Origin: JAGPUQ01 sp050250395
GTDB taxonomy: Bacteria; Pseudomonadota; Gammaproteobacteria; Pseudomonadales; Porticoccaceae
Reading direction: 5' to 3'
NCBI GenBank assembly: GCA_050250395.1
Contig: JBFWOQ010000015.1
Location: forward strand, 1-61,058
Length of the DNA stretch: 61,058 nt
Notes under the pieces: model-generated
Database searches by the model: none
Told to the model about the DNA's origin: nothing
The model's input: only the letters and a program-made list of their open reading frames with translations
Part shown: positions 34,255 through 42,897 of the stretch, piece by piece
How positions within the stretch are numbered: position 1 is the stretch's first letter
How the letters are laid out: the number at the start of each line of letters is the position of its first letter
Translations under genes and position numbers: made by a program

Positions 34255-34270
34255 TGCAATCGGTGTGCCA
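34255..34270 (-). promoter_or_regulatory. Sigma54 promoter of the fliL operon
   Basis: On the minus strand TGGCAC-N5-TTGCA, matching the -24/-12 consensus at all fixed positions except the G that may follow TGGCAC. It ends about 40 bp before the fliL ATG, behind a terminator hairpin closing the preceding receptor transcript. Confidence 0.85.
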
Positions 34271-34323
34271 TGCTGAATCGGAACGCGATGATGCTTTTTA
34301 ATCAATGAGTTGCAAAAGAACGG

Positions 34324-34353
34324 ACCGCCGGCGCGCGATGCCGCGCCGGCGGT
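34324..34353 (-). terminator. Hairpin terminator between receptor gene and fliL
   Basis: A perfect 12-bp stem (ACCGCCGGCGCG / CGCGCCGGCGGT) with a 6-nt loop. On the minus strand it is followed by CCGTTCTTTTGC, a modest T-rich tract. It would separate the Aer-like receptor transcript from the sigma54-driven fliL operon. Confidence 0.65.
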
Positions 34354-34397
34354 TTGGCGCCTCGATCCGGGCCCGCGCCGACAATTCGGCGGTCGCC

Positions 34398-34544
34398 TAA
34401 CAGCTTGTTGAAAAACTACTGCGGCAACCATCTGCTTCGTTGCGTGGTGCTCGCTCCCTCGCCTATCTATCTGATATGTCTCGGTCGCTGCGCGCCGCGC
34501 GCCTCGCATCTGGCCGCCTCGCGACGTTTTTCAACAAGCTGCTA
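34398..34544. repeat. MITE/REP-like palindromic element, copy 2 (with intact terminal inverted repeats)
   Basis: A 147-bp element bounded by 19-bp inverted repeats: TAACAGCTTGTTGAAAAAC at 34398-34416 and GTTTTTCAACAAGCTGCTA at 34526-34544, one mismatch. The interior is itself imperfectly palindromic around TATCTGATA, so either strand could fold into a long hairpin. It starts 3 bp after the receptor stop codon. A second copy, in the same orientation, lies at 30846-30989. No transposase is encoded. Confidence 0.9.
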
Positions 34545-34547
34545 AAT

Positions 34548-36107
34548 TCAAGCCCGGAAAATTTGCAGGCGCGCCGCCAGCGCCTGTGTGGCTTCGGCAA
34601 CGCTCGCCGTGCGCTGACCGGCACCACTGGTGTCGGTAGACATGGCGCTGATGTTGTTGATGTTGCGGTTGATTTCCTCCGCCACCGCGCTTTGTTCCTC
34701 GGCGGCGCTGGCGATCTGCGCATTGATATCGGTAATCTCCCGTATGGCTCCGGTGATGGTGCCAAACGCCGCCACCGCCTGCTGCACCTGGTCCATGGCC
34801 TCGCGTGCCTGCGTGCGCCCTCCCTCCATGACCTTGACGGCATCCTGGGAGCCGCTCTGCAGGCGCTCGACCATCTCCTGGATGTCGGCGGCGGACTTGC
34901 GGGTGCGGCCGGCGAGGGTACGGACTTCGTCCGCCACGACCGCGAACCCGCGCCCGTGTTCCCCCGCGCGAGCGGCCTCGATGGCCGCATTCAGCGCCAG
35001 CAGGTTGGTTTGGTCGGTGATTTCGCGAATCATGCTGACGATGCTGCCGATTTGTACGCTGTCCGCTTCCAGCGTGCCGACCACGGCCGCGGCGCGCTCC
35101 ACTTCCTGCGCCAGCGCATGCATCCGGGTGCCCGCGCCCGCGACGACTTCGGCACCGCGAATTGCGTGATCGTCGGCGGCGGCCGCCACACCCGCCGCCT
35201 GCGCGGCATTGCGCGCCACCTCCTGGACAGTGGCCGTCATCTCGTTCATGGCGGTGGCGACCTGGTCCGTTTCGCTCTGCTGCTGCTGGAGTGCGCGATT
35301 GGTTTGCGCGACCGCGCTCGCCGTCTGCCGGCCGGCATCGCCGATCGCTTCGCCGGCTTCCTGGAGCCGCGTCAGGACGGTTTGCAGGTGGGCGTTGAGC
35401 ATGCGATTGGCCAGCACCAGGGCGCCGATCTCGTCATTACGGCCGCTGTATACCGCCTGCATCAGCCGGTTGTCGATCTGGGTACGGGCCTCCGCCGCCG
35501 CCTTGCACAGGGGATTCGCGAGCAGCCAGCCGGCGATGGCCGAGAGCGCACCGCCCAGCACCACGCCGATACCGCTTTCAATCCAGGTCAGCGTGCCGGT
35601 GAGTTTCGCGACGGCCGCGAGTGTCGCCACCACGCCGAAAATGGTCGCGATGAAGCGAGCCCGGCTGCCCAGGGTCCAGGTGACCCGGTTCAGACGTTGG
35701 CCCTTGCGCAGTTTCGCGTACAGGGCCAGCGCCCGCTGGCGGACCTCGGGTGCCACCATCCGCCGTACCGACTGATAGCCGATCACATTGCCCCGATCGT
35801 AAGTGGGCGTGACGAAAGCGTCGACCAGATAGTAGTCGCCACTCTTGGCGCGGTTTTTGACTACCCCCATCCAGGATTTTCCGGCCTTGAGGGTGGCCCA
35901 GAGATCGCCAAACGCCAGTGGCGGCATATCGGGATGGCGCAGCATGTGGTGATCGTTGCCTTCCAGTTCTTCCCATGTGAAGCCGCTGATCCGGACGAAT
36001 TCTTCGTTGCCGTGGTTGATGCGGCCCTTGAGGTCCGTAGTGGAGACAATCCGGGTGCTGGCATCCAGGGGTATCTCGCGATCGCTTACCGGCAAGTTCA
36101 GTTTCAT
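34548..36107 (-). CDS. Aer-like PAS-domain chemoreceptor
   Basis: The 519-residue receptor has an N-terminal PAS domain without preceding membrane helix (MKLNLPVSDREIPLDAS, ELEGNDHHMLRHPDMPP, ATLKAGKSWMGVVKNRAKSG), the layout of Aer aerotaxis/energy sensors that bind FAD. A hydrophobic hairpin (about 150-200) anchors it, followed by a HAMP-like region and the signalling hairpin with NLLALNAAIEAARAGEHGRGFAVV. I start at the ATG at 36107, with GAGGATGG upstream; the frame extends to 36167. It sits unusually between fliK and fliL. FAD binding is inferred. Confidence 0.9.
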   Translation of the reverse strand: MKLNLPVSDREIPLDASTRIVSTTDLKGRINHGNEEFVRISGFTWEELEGNDHHMLRHPDMPPLAFGDLWATLKAGKSWMGVVKNRAKSGDYYLVDAFVTPTYDRGNVIGYQSVRRMVAPEVRQRALALYAKLRKGQRLNRVTWTLGSRARFIATIFGVVATLAAVAKLTGTLTWIESGIGVVLGGALSAIAGWLLANPLCKAAAEARTQIDNRLMQAVYSGRNDEIGALVLANRMLNAHLQTVLTRLQEAGEAIGDAGRQTASAVAQTNRALQQQQSETDQVATAMNEMTATVQEVARNAAQAAGVAAAADDHAIRGAEVVAGAGTRMHALAQEVERAAAVVGTLEADSVQIGSIVSMIREITDQTNLLALNAAIEAARAGEHGRGFAVVADEVRTLAGRTRKSAADIQEMVERLQSGSQDAVKVMEGGRTQAREAMDQVQQAVAAFGTITGAIREITDINAQIASAAEEQSAVAEEINRNINNISAMSTDTSGAGQRTASVAEATQALAARLQIFRA

Positions 36108-36232
36108 TGCCAACCATCCTCTATCTGTCGGTCTCGTTGTCGGCCGCGCGGGTAATGCCAAAGACACATAAGGCCCCTGAGGTTACCGCCGCCTGGAAAA
36201 AATGGGTCGCCAGCCTTGTACGACCGCCACCG

Positions 36233-37399
36233 TCAGACAAAATAGTCCACCAGGCCGGCACCCTTAAATTGAAGCGACTGGCGCTGTCGCTCACCGTCGT
36301 TATCGGCCCCGCCCATCACTTCTTGAGCGCCGGTTCCGCGCAATCCCGATGCATCCTGGCCGGTACTTCGTGACTGTTCGTGGCTGGCGGAATGGTGCGA
36401 GACATTGACGTCCGTCAGAGTGATACCTCCGTCGGCGAACATCTCGCGCAACTGCGGCAGAGCACCGGTCAGGGCATCGCGCACCGCGGTGTGGTTGGAC
36501 AGAAAACTCACACTGGCGCCTTGATCCGGCTGCAACGAGATGCGCACTTCCAGTGGCCCCAGCTGCGGGGGATTCAAGCGCAGCTCGGCGTATTGCTGGT
36601 TGTCCTTGGCGAGCCAGAGAATGCGGCTTCCCAGTTCGCGCCCCCAGCCGGGCTGGCCTACCGGCGGGTCGATGGACTTGCTCGGTGGCCCGGTCTCGAC
36701 GGCACGGCTGGCGGCGGGCGCCGCGCCCGCCGCATCGCCACCGCGCGATCCCCCCGCGTCCGGGGTCACGACGGGGAGCAGCGCCGGCTCCCGCGGCTCG
36801 GTCGTTTTGTTACGCATCGCATTTGCCGTGAGCAGCAGCGAAGCCATGGCATCAGTCGATTCCTCGACGGCGACCGGTCCGCCCGGCATCGGTCCGCCCG
36901 GCATCGGCCCACCGGACTCCGTCGCACCGGAAAATGCCGCCGCAAGGCTCTCTGGTTGCAGCGAATCCGTCAGTGCGACCGTCGCCCCCGTCTGGGCGAC
37001 CGGTAGGGTAGGTGCCGGCTGGACCGCAACCCCGACCGGCAGTGGCTCCAGTGAAAAGCTGTCGGGCCACGACCAATCCGCGCGATCCTGCTGGGCGCCA
37101 TCCACATCACCCTCAGGTTCAGCACCTGCTGCGACTGGCGCCGACCTGCCCGGCGCCAGGCCGGGCGGCAAGACATTGCCGCTTGCCGCCACGCCGGGCA
37201 GAGGTGCGGCAACCGTGGATTGTGGCGACGGTGACGCGCTCGGTTCGCCACGAGGTGCCGCGGCCTTCTGGGCGCTGGCGAGCGCCTTTGGAAATTCTTC
37301 TTTCCGATCAGCGGGTTGTCTGGACGAAACCGATGATGTCGAAGGACCCGCCGCGGTTGATGGAGGCGGTGGCGGGGTTGCGTTGAGCGTTGGTTCCAT
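36233..37399 (-). CDS. fliK: Flagellar hook-length control protein FliK
   Basis: FliK measures hook length and triggers the FlhB substrate switch. The ~388-residue protein is Pro/Ala/Ser-rich and disordered for its first ~230 residues, including a GGPMPGGPMPGGP micro-repeat. It then has the conserved C-terminal domain with AELRLNPPQLGPLEVRISLQ, NHTAVRDALTGALPQLREMF and the terminal LVDYFV. I start at the ATG beginning MEPTLNATPP; an upstream frame start at 37432 adds 11 residues. It follows fliJ by about 90 bp, the expected position. Confidence 0.9.
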   Translation of the reverse strand: MEPTLNATPPPPPSTAAGPSTSSVSSRQPADRKEEFPKALASAQKAAAPRGEPSASPSPQSTVAAPLPGVAASGNVLPPGLAPGRSAPVAAGAEPEGDVDGAQQDRADWSWPDSFSLEPLPVGVAVQPAPTLPVAQTGATVALTDSLQPESLAAAFSGATESGGPMPGGPMPGGPVAVEESTDAMASLLLTANAMRNKTTEPREPALLPVVTPDAGGSRGGDAAGAAPAASRAVETGPPSKSIDPPVGQPGWGRELGSRILWLAKDNQQYAELRLNPPQLGPLEVRISLQPDQGASVSFLSNHTAVRDALTGALPQLREMFADGGITLTDVNVSHHSASHEQSRSTGQDASGLRGTGAQEVMGGADNDGERQRQSLQFKGAGLVDYFV

Positions 37400-37488
37400 G
37401 GTGGTGGCCCGGATGCAGCTGGGTGGTTGCATCCGGTGTATCGCAAGCGACGTGCCAGTATTTTCGGATCGTCAGCTTGCGTCTAAGC

Positions 37489-37938
37489 TCAGGGTTGCGG
37501 GTCCGACCGTGACGCAAGGCGGCCCGCGCGCTCGTCGGTTTCGCGCTGCTCACGGGCGTCGGCGCTGCGCTGCTCGTCGCCGCGCAGCCGTTCCTGCACC
37601 TTGCTCAACGATTTCGCGCGCCGCGTTTCTTCCAGCCAGCGCTGCCGATCGGCAGTCATTCGCTGCTGCGCTTCCGTCAGCGCCGCGCGTTGTTGCTCGA
37701 TGGCGCGGTTGAGCCGGTCGAGAAAGGCGCGGTATTCCAGCAGCCGTCCCATGTCCATGCCTTCCGCGCCGCGCTCCTTGAAGCGCTCCTCATATTCGGC
37801 GCGATAGCCGAGCAGCATTTCCAGGCGCTGTTCCTGGACCGCCAGCCGGTTGCGGCTTTCGGCAAACATCCCCACAGCGTCGCGCTCGCGATCCCCGGCG
37901 ATGCGCACCACCGTATCCAAACGCTTCGAGCGCATCAT
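37489..37938 (-). CDS. fliJ: Flagellar export chaperone/ATPase stalk protein FliJ
   Basis: FliJ inserts into the FliI hexamer and couples it to FlhA. The 149-residue protein is an antiparallel coiled coil, rich in Arg, Glu and Gln (FAESRNRLAVQEQRLEMLLG, RAIEQQRAALTEAQQRMTAD). I choose the ATG at 37938 (MMRSKRLDTVVRIAG), with GGGAG about 7 nt upstream. It is separated from fliI by about 206 bp, longer than usual. Confidence 0.88.
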   Translation of the reverse strand: MMRSKRLDTVVRIAGDRERDAVGMFAESRNRLAVQEQRLEMLLGYRAEYEERFKERGAEGMDMGRLLEYRAFLDRLNRAIEQQRAALTEAQQRMTADRQRWLEETRRAKSLSKVQERLRGDEQRSADAREQRETDERAGRLASRSDPQP

Positions 37939-38033
37939 TTGTGGCTCCCGTCCACGCGGGCCGTCGCGATTGCTCTCGGTGCATTCATGTCCCACCTCGC
38001 AGGCTGCCAATCCGCCGTTTGACGCGGCGCTTG

Positions 38034-38077
38034 TTTGTCACGGCTGTTTTTGTCATGTCTGTTTTTTGTCGCGGCTG
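38034..38077. repeat. Three T-rich 13-bp direct repeats in the fliI-fliJ gap
   Basis: TTTGTCACGGCTG (38034-38046), TTTGTCATGTCTG (38049-38061) and TTTGTCGCGGCTG (38065-38077) recur with a 15-16-bp period. They lie in the unusually long fliI-fliJ spacer (37939-38144), which otherwise holds no gene I can support. Confidence 0.7.
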
Positions 38078-38144
38078 TTGCACATCGGGAGTCCATTCTG
38101 GCCGGTCTTCGATTCGATCCAGGCCTGGCAGGCGGCGGACGGCG

Positions 38145-39488
38145 CTAGCCCGTCAGGCTGTGAAGATCCAGCAGGCTGCGCTCCAGCGCAACCGGCTCGT
38201 GCATGTCCTGGCGCAGAAACTCCAGCAGTCGCGGATGCATCCGGATCGCTTCGTCGAGCCGAGGGTCGGCGCCCTGCTGATAGGCGCCCACGCTGATCAG
38301 ATCCCGATTCTGCTGATAGCCCGAATACCATTGCCGGAAGCGCCGCACCGCGGCCTGATGTTCCCGGGTGGTAATTTCGGTCATCGCCCGCGAGATCGAT
38401 GCCTCGACATCGATGGCCGGGTACTGGCCGGTCTCCGCGATGCGCCGCGCCAATACGATGTGGCCGTCGAGAATCGCGCGTGCCGCGTCGGCAATCGGCT
38501 CGTTATGGTCGTCGCCTTCCACCAGCACGGTGTAAAACGCCGTGATGGAACCGCCGTGTTCGCCGTTGCCCGCCCGCTCCACCAGCTGCGGGATCTTCGC
38601 GAATACCGAGGGCGGATAACCCTTGGTAGCCGGCGGTTCGCCGATGGCCAGGGCAATTTCGCGCTGCGCCTGGGCGACCCGGGTGAGCGAATCCATCAAC
38701 AACAGCACCTGTTTGCCCTGGTCGCGGAAATATTCGGCGACGGCGGTCGCGAGCATGGCACCGTGGAGGCGCATCAAGGGGGTGCTGTCGGCTGGCGCGG
38801 CCACCACCACCGCGCGCACGAGGCCTTCCGGCCCGAGCGTGTTGTTGACGAAATCCGCCACTTCGCGCCCGCGCTCGCCGATCAGCCCGACGACGATCAC
38901 GTCCGCCGTGGTGTAGCGCGTCATCATGCCCAGCAACACGCTCTTGCCGACCCCGGAGCCGGCGAACAGTCCCATGCGCTGGCCGCGTCCCACGGTGATC
39001 AGCGCATTGATGGCGCGCACACCCACGTCGAGAGGTTCCCGGATCGGACGGCGCGAGAGCGGGTTTAGGGTGCGGCCGGTCAGCGGCACCTCGGCGTGCG
39101 TGCGCAGCGGTCCCTTGCCGTCGAGCGGCTTGCCGGCGCCGTCGACGATACGCCCGAGCAGGGCTTCACCCACGGACGCACGTATCACGCGGTCGGTGGG
39201 GATGACGCGCGCATTGGGCGCCAGCCCGGCGATATCGCCGATCGGCATCAGAAACAGGCGCTCGCCCGAGAAGCCAACGACCTCGGCTTCGATCTCGAAA
39301 CCATCCTGCCCCACCACCAGACAGCGGGCGCCCACGGCGGCCTGACAGCCCACCGCTTCGAGCGTCAGGCCCACCATGCGCGTCAGCCGCCCCTCGACCA
39401 CCAGCGTTACCGGCTTGATGCGCCGCTCGCAGGCTTCCAGCCGGCCGCGCCAGAGCGCAGTCCGATCACTGGTCGGCACGGCGTTCAT
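38145..39488 (-). CDS. fliI: Flagellar export ATPase FliI
   Basis: FliI is the F1-beta-like hexameric ATPase of flagellar export. The 447-residue protein has Walker A AGSGVGKS (176-183), the type III ATPase signature around LMDSLTRVAQAQREIALAIG, then EPPATKGYPPSVFAKIPQLV, and the C-terminal helical domain. It overlaps fliH by 4 nt. Confidence 0.97.
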   Translation of the reverse strand: MNAVPTSDRTALWRGRLEACERRIKPVTLVVEGRLTRMVGLTLEAVGCQAAVGARCLVVGQDGFEIEAEVVGFSGERLFLMPIGDIAGLAPNARVIPTDRVIRASVGEALLGRIVDGAGKPLDGKGPLRTHAEVPLTGRTLNPLSRRPIREPLDVGVRAINALITVGRGQRMGLFAGSGVGKSVLLGMMTRYTTADVIVVGLIGERGREVADFVNNTLGPEGLVRAVVVAAPADSTPLMRLHGAMLATAVAEYFRDQGKQVLLLMDSLTRVAQAQREIALAIGEPPATKGYPPSVFAKIPQLVERAGNGEHGGSITAFYTVLVEGDDHNEPIADAARAILDGHIVLARRIAETGQYPAIDVEASISRAMTEITTREHQAAVRRFRQWYSGYQQNRDLISVGAYQQGADPRLDEAIRMHPRLLEFLRQDMHEPVALERSLLDLHSLTG

Positions 39489-40156
39489 CGGGCATTTTCT
39501 CCGGCTTCATCGCGGACCCGCTCGTCGCCGAATGTCTGGGCAAACAGCTTTGCCAACCGCGAATCCAGGCTGGCATCGATATAGGAATCGTCGGTGGTCA
39601 CCTTGCAACCGCCGCGACCCGCCAGCGGATCCTCGACCAGGCGCCAGGGTCGCTCGTCGCCGGAACCGAAGCCGGCCAGCGCCTCGCGCACCAGGGTCGC
39701 GTCGTCCGGATGCAGGTGAACACATATATTGCGCGCGGCCACCGGCAGCAACGCCATCGCCTCGCGCACCACCGCGACGATCTCGCCGGGTTCCGTGCGA
39801 ATTTCCCGGCGCAGCAATTGGCGTACCAGCGTCGTGACCAGGGTCGCCAGCGCGCACTCGATGCTGTCGTCCAGCGCTTCGAAAGGGCGCGTCAGGGTGG
39901 CCAGCAGGCGCTCCAGTTGCTGCCCTTTGGTCGCAAATTCGCGCAGCCCGGCCGCACGTCCTTCCGCCAATCCGGTGGCGTAGGCCTCGTCGTAGGCACG
40001 GCGTTGCAACTGCTCGTGGAGGGCCGGGTCAGGGGCAGGCTCCGCTGCCGGCGCGGTGCGGTCGCCCATTTTGGTGAATTCCCAGGCGCTGGCCGCCGCG
40101 ACGGCGCTGCCGGACAGGATGGTGTGTTTCAGGTTCACAACGGCCGCTGCCCGCAT
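39485..40156 (-). CDS. fliH: Flagellar export ATPase regulator FliH
   Basis: FliH dimers tether FliI to the FliN ring. The 223-residue protein has an N-terminal hydrophobic/Trp-containing stretch (SAWEFTKMGD), a helical central part (QLERLLATLTRPFEALDDSI) and the conserved C-terminal domain (LVTTLVRQLLRREIRTEPGE, VCVHLHPDD-like ICVHLHPDDATLV). It abuts fliG directly and overlaps fliI. Confidence 0.93.
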   Translation of the reverse strand: MRAAAVVNLKHTILSGSAVAAASAWEFTKMGDRTAPAAEPAPDPALHEQLQRRAYDEAYATGLAEGRAAGLREFATKGQQLERLLATLTRPFEALDDSIECALATLVTTLVRQLLRREIRTEPGEIVAVVREAMALLPVAARNICVHLHPDDATLVREALAGFGSGDERPWRLVEDPLAGRGGCKVTTDDSYIDASLDSRLAKLFAQTFGDERVRDEAGENAR

Positions 40157-41161
40157 TTACACATACTGCTCCGCTCCCTTGCCGCCCAGCACGATGGTGC
40201 CCGCGTCGGCCATGCGGCGCGCCACGGTGAGGATTTCCTTTTGCGCCGCTTCGACATCCGCGAGGCGCACCGGTCCCTTGGCCTCGAGGTCGTCGTTGAG
40301 AATTTCAGCGGCGCGCTTGGACATGTTGGACAGAATTTTTTCCTTGACCGCCGCATCGGCGCCCTTGAGCGCGACGATCAGGGTATCGGACGATACTTCG
40401 CGCAGCAGCGCCTGAATACCGCGATCGTCGACTCCCGCAAGATTGTCGAACACAAACATCAGATCCTGAATCCTTTCGCCCAACTCGCTGTCGGCCTGCT
40501 TGATGGCCTCGGAAATACTCGATTCCGTCGCGCTATCCATGTGGTTGAGGATATTCGCCGCCGCTTTGAGCCCGCCCACCGACGAGGACTTGACGTTCGA
40601 GCTGCCCTGAAACTGGCGCTCCATGATTTCGTCCAGCTCCATCAGCGCCTGGGGTTGGACGCCCTCCAGGGTTGCCACGCGCATCAGGATGTCGGGGCGC
40701 ACCCGCTCCGGCAGGTACTGCAACACTTCCGCCGCGTGGTCGCTTTCGAGATACGCCAGCACGATGGCAATGATCTGCGGGTGTTCCAGACGCACGACCT
40801 CGGCCACGGCGCGCGGGTCCATCCATTTCAGCGCCTCCAGGCCTTTCGAGCTGTGACCGAGCAAAATCCGGTCGATGAGCCCGCCGGCTTTGTCTTCCCC
40901 CAGCGCCGACACCAGCACCTTGCGGATGTACTCGTCGTTGCCGAAGCCGAAATTGGTCTGCTCGTCCACGGTCTTGATGAACTCGTTCAGCACGTCATCG
41001 ACCTGCTGGCGCGGAATATTCTTGAGGGTCGCCATCACGGTGCCGATTTTCTGCACCTCTTTCGGTCCCATCAGTTTGAGCACCGCGGCGGCATCGTTCT
41101 CGCCCAGGCTCATCAGCAGTATGGCGGCACGTTCAGTGCCGGAGATCCTTGCTTCAGCCAT
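40157..41161 (-). CDS. fliG: Flagellar motor switch protein FliG
   Basis: FliG contacts the stators and transmits torque to the MS ring. The 334-residue protein has the N-terminal FliF-binding domain (GTERAAILLMSLGENDAAAV), the middle domain with EHPQIIAIVLAYLESDHAAE and LPERVRPDILMRVATLEGV, and the C-terminal charged helix with DLEAKGPVRLADVEAAQKEI. It overlaps the end of fliF by 8 nt. Confidence 0.97.
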   Translation of the reverse strand: MAEARISGTERAAILLMSLGENDAAAVLKLMGPKEVQKIGTVMATLKNIPRQQVDDVLNEFIKTVDEQTNFGFGNDEYIRKVLVSALGEDKAGGLIDRILLGHSSKGLEALKWMDPRAVAEVVRLEHPQIIAIVLAYLESDHAAEVLQYLPERVRPDILMRVATLEGVQPQALMELDEIMERQFQGSSNVKSSSVGGLKAAANILNHMDSATESSISEAIKQADSELGERIQDLMFVFDNLAGVDDRGIQALLREVSSDTLIVALKGADAAVKEKILSNMSKRAAEILNDDLEAKGPVRLADVEAAQKEILTVARRMADAGTIVLGGKGAEQYV

Positions 41162-42770
41162 CGCTGCCTACCCAGTTTCTTACCACCTGCGCGACGCGGC
41201 CGGGATCGGTGCTGACGACCTGTCTCGCCGTCGTCAGGCGATCCGGCGCGCTCTGTCCCGGCCCCGCCAGCTGCGGCTGGCTGGCGTGTTGCAGGCTTAG
41301 CCGATCGTCGCCGACATCGCCGCCCTGGGCCGGTAGCGCAACCGCCTCCGGTTGCCGCGGTCCACGTTCGGCGAGCTTGTTCAGCACCGGACGCAACACG
41401 CCCAGCACCAGGAGCAGAATCACCACCCCGCCCGCGCCGACCTTGAGCAGGTCCTGCAACCACGCATGATCCCACCAGGGTTGCGGCGGCAACGGCACTA
41501 CCTGCGGCGACTGGAACGCTTGATTGCTGACGCTGATGGTGTCGCCGCGCGCCGCGTCGAATCCCACGGCATCCTTCACCAGCGCGGTGATGGTCGCGAG
41601 ATCTTCCGGCGTCAGCGGGGTGCGTTGAATGCTGCCATCGGCGGCCGGAACCTGACGATCGTCCACGATCACGGCAACCGATAGCCGCGTTATCTGCCCG
41701 CCGCTCGATTGCGTATGGCTGAGGGTGCGGTCGAGTTCGTAATTGCGCGTCGATTGCTGCGTTCTGGCCTGCGTTTCCGCCGACTTGCCGGCTTCGCCTT
41801 TAGCGGCGGTCGGGTCGGTGGTGCCGCCCTCGGGAGGTTGGTTGGTCAGTGCGCCCGGAACGCCGGCGGCATCGGTCCCGGCGCGTGTCTCTTCGTACAG
41901 TTGCTCGCTGCGCAACGCCTGTACTTCCGGCGCGTAGCGCTCCTGCGCCTGCTCGACGCGGGTAAAGTCGATGCCCGCCTTGACCTGCGCGCGCACGCCG
42001 CCGGGGCCCACCACCGGCATCAGCAGATGTTCGATGCGATTGACGTAGGTTTCCTCGACCTGACGGGTGTAGTCGAACTGACTCGCGGTCAGCGCCAGGC
42101 CGTCGCCGTTGTCGCGTTGGGTCAGTAGACGACCGCTTTGATCCACCACGGTCACCTTGTCGGGACTCAGGTTGGCGATGCTGGAGGCAACCAGATGGAC
42201 CACGGCGGCAACTTCCTCTTCCTCAAGCCGGCGTCCCGGGTACAGATCCAGTATCACGGACGCTGTTGGTTGATCCTTCTTGCGCACAAAGACGCTGGGT
42301 TTGGGTATCGCCAGGTGGACGCGCGCGCGGGCCACGTTGCGCAGGCCGGCAATCGAGCGCGCCAGTTCCACCTCCAAGGCACGCTGGTAACGGGCTTGCT
42401 GCACGAACTGGCTGGCACCCATCTCCTGGTCGTTTTCGAGGAACTCGAGTCCGGTGTCCGCGCTTTTGGGAAGGCCCTCGTTGGCGAGCTTCATGCGCGT
42501 GGCGCGCAACTCCTTGGCGGGCACCATGATCGCGCCGGTGCTCGCGTCGAGGCGGTACTGCATCCCGCTGCGTTGCAGTGCTTCAACGACGGCGGCCGCG
42601 TCCTTGTCCGGCAAGCCTCCATACAGGAGGCTGTAACCGGGCTCTTGCGACCACAGCGCCACGGCGACGCCAAGGGCGACGCAGACCGCAAGACCGACCA
42701 TCAGCCCGATCTGCTGCACCACCGGCAAGCGGGCAAAGCCCTGAGCACTTTCCGCCTTGATCAATGCCAT
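41154..42770 (-). CDS. fliF: Flagellar MS-ring protein FliF
   Basis: FliF builds the MS ring, the assembly platform of the basal body. The ~538-residue protein has TM1 near residues 15-37 (GLMVGLAVCVALGVAVALW), periplasmic ring-building motifs (LYGGLPDKDAAAVVEALQ, YQRALEVELARSIAGLRNVA, ARVHLAIPKPSVFVRKKDQP), TM2 (KVGAGGVVILLLVLGVLRPV) and a C-terminal FliG-binding tail. I take the ATG at 42770; an in-frame GTG at 42809 would add 13 residues. Confidence 0.96.
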   Translation of the reverse strand: MALIKAESAQGFARLPVVQQIGLMVGLAVCVALGVAVALWSQEPGYSLLYGGLPDKDAAAVVEALQRSGMQYRLDASTGAIMVPAKELRATRMKLANEGLPKSADTGLEFLENDQEMGASQFVQQARYQRALEVELARSIAGLRNVARARVHLAIPKPSVFVRKKDQPTASVILDLYPGRRLEEEEVAAVVHLVASSIANLSPDKVTVVDQSGRLLTQRDNGDGLALTASQFDYTRQVEETYVNRIEHLLMPVVGPGGVRAQVKAGIDFTRVEQAQERYAPEVQALRSEQLYEETRAGTDAAGVPGALTNQPPEGGTTDPTAAKGEAGKSAETQARTQQSTRNYELDRTLSHTQSSGGQITRLSVAVIVDDRQVPAADGSIQRTPLTPEDLATITALVKDAVGFDAARGDTISVSNQAFQSPQVVPLPPQPWWDHAWLQDLLKVGAGGVVILLLVLGVLRPVLNKLAERGPRQPEAVALPAQGGDVGDDRLSLQHASQPQLAGPGQSAPDRLTTARQVVSTDPGRVAQVVRNWVGSDG

Positions 42771-42897
42771 TTCTCTACGCGCTCTCGTGTTCGACAACTC
42801 ATGTTCCACGGGTACATGCGACCCGCTCCACTATCCTGCTTCGACCTGTGTTCAGGTTTCCGCAGCCGTCATTCACAGCCTTATGGTGTCCGTGACA

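Noticed and set aside
34440..34550. A short plus-strand frame inside the repeat element giving RGARSLAYLSDMSRSLRAAR-type peptides
   Set aside because: The same peptide would arise from every copy of the palindromic element. The peptide is a by-product of non-coding repeat sequence and has no credible start context.
36120..36200. GCCGACAA upstream of the Aer-like receptor considered as a sigma28 -10 element
   Set aside because: No TAAAG or TCAAG element occurs 14 bp upstream; the corresponding bases read CTTTG.
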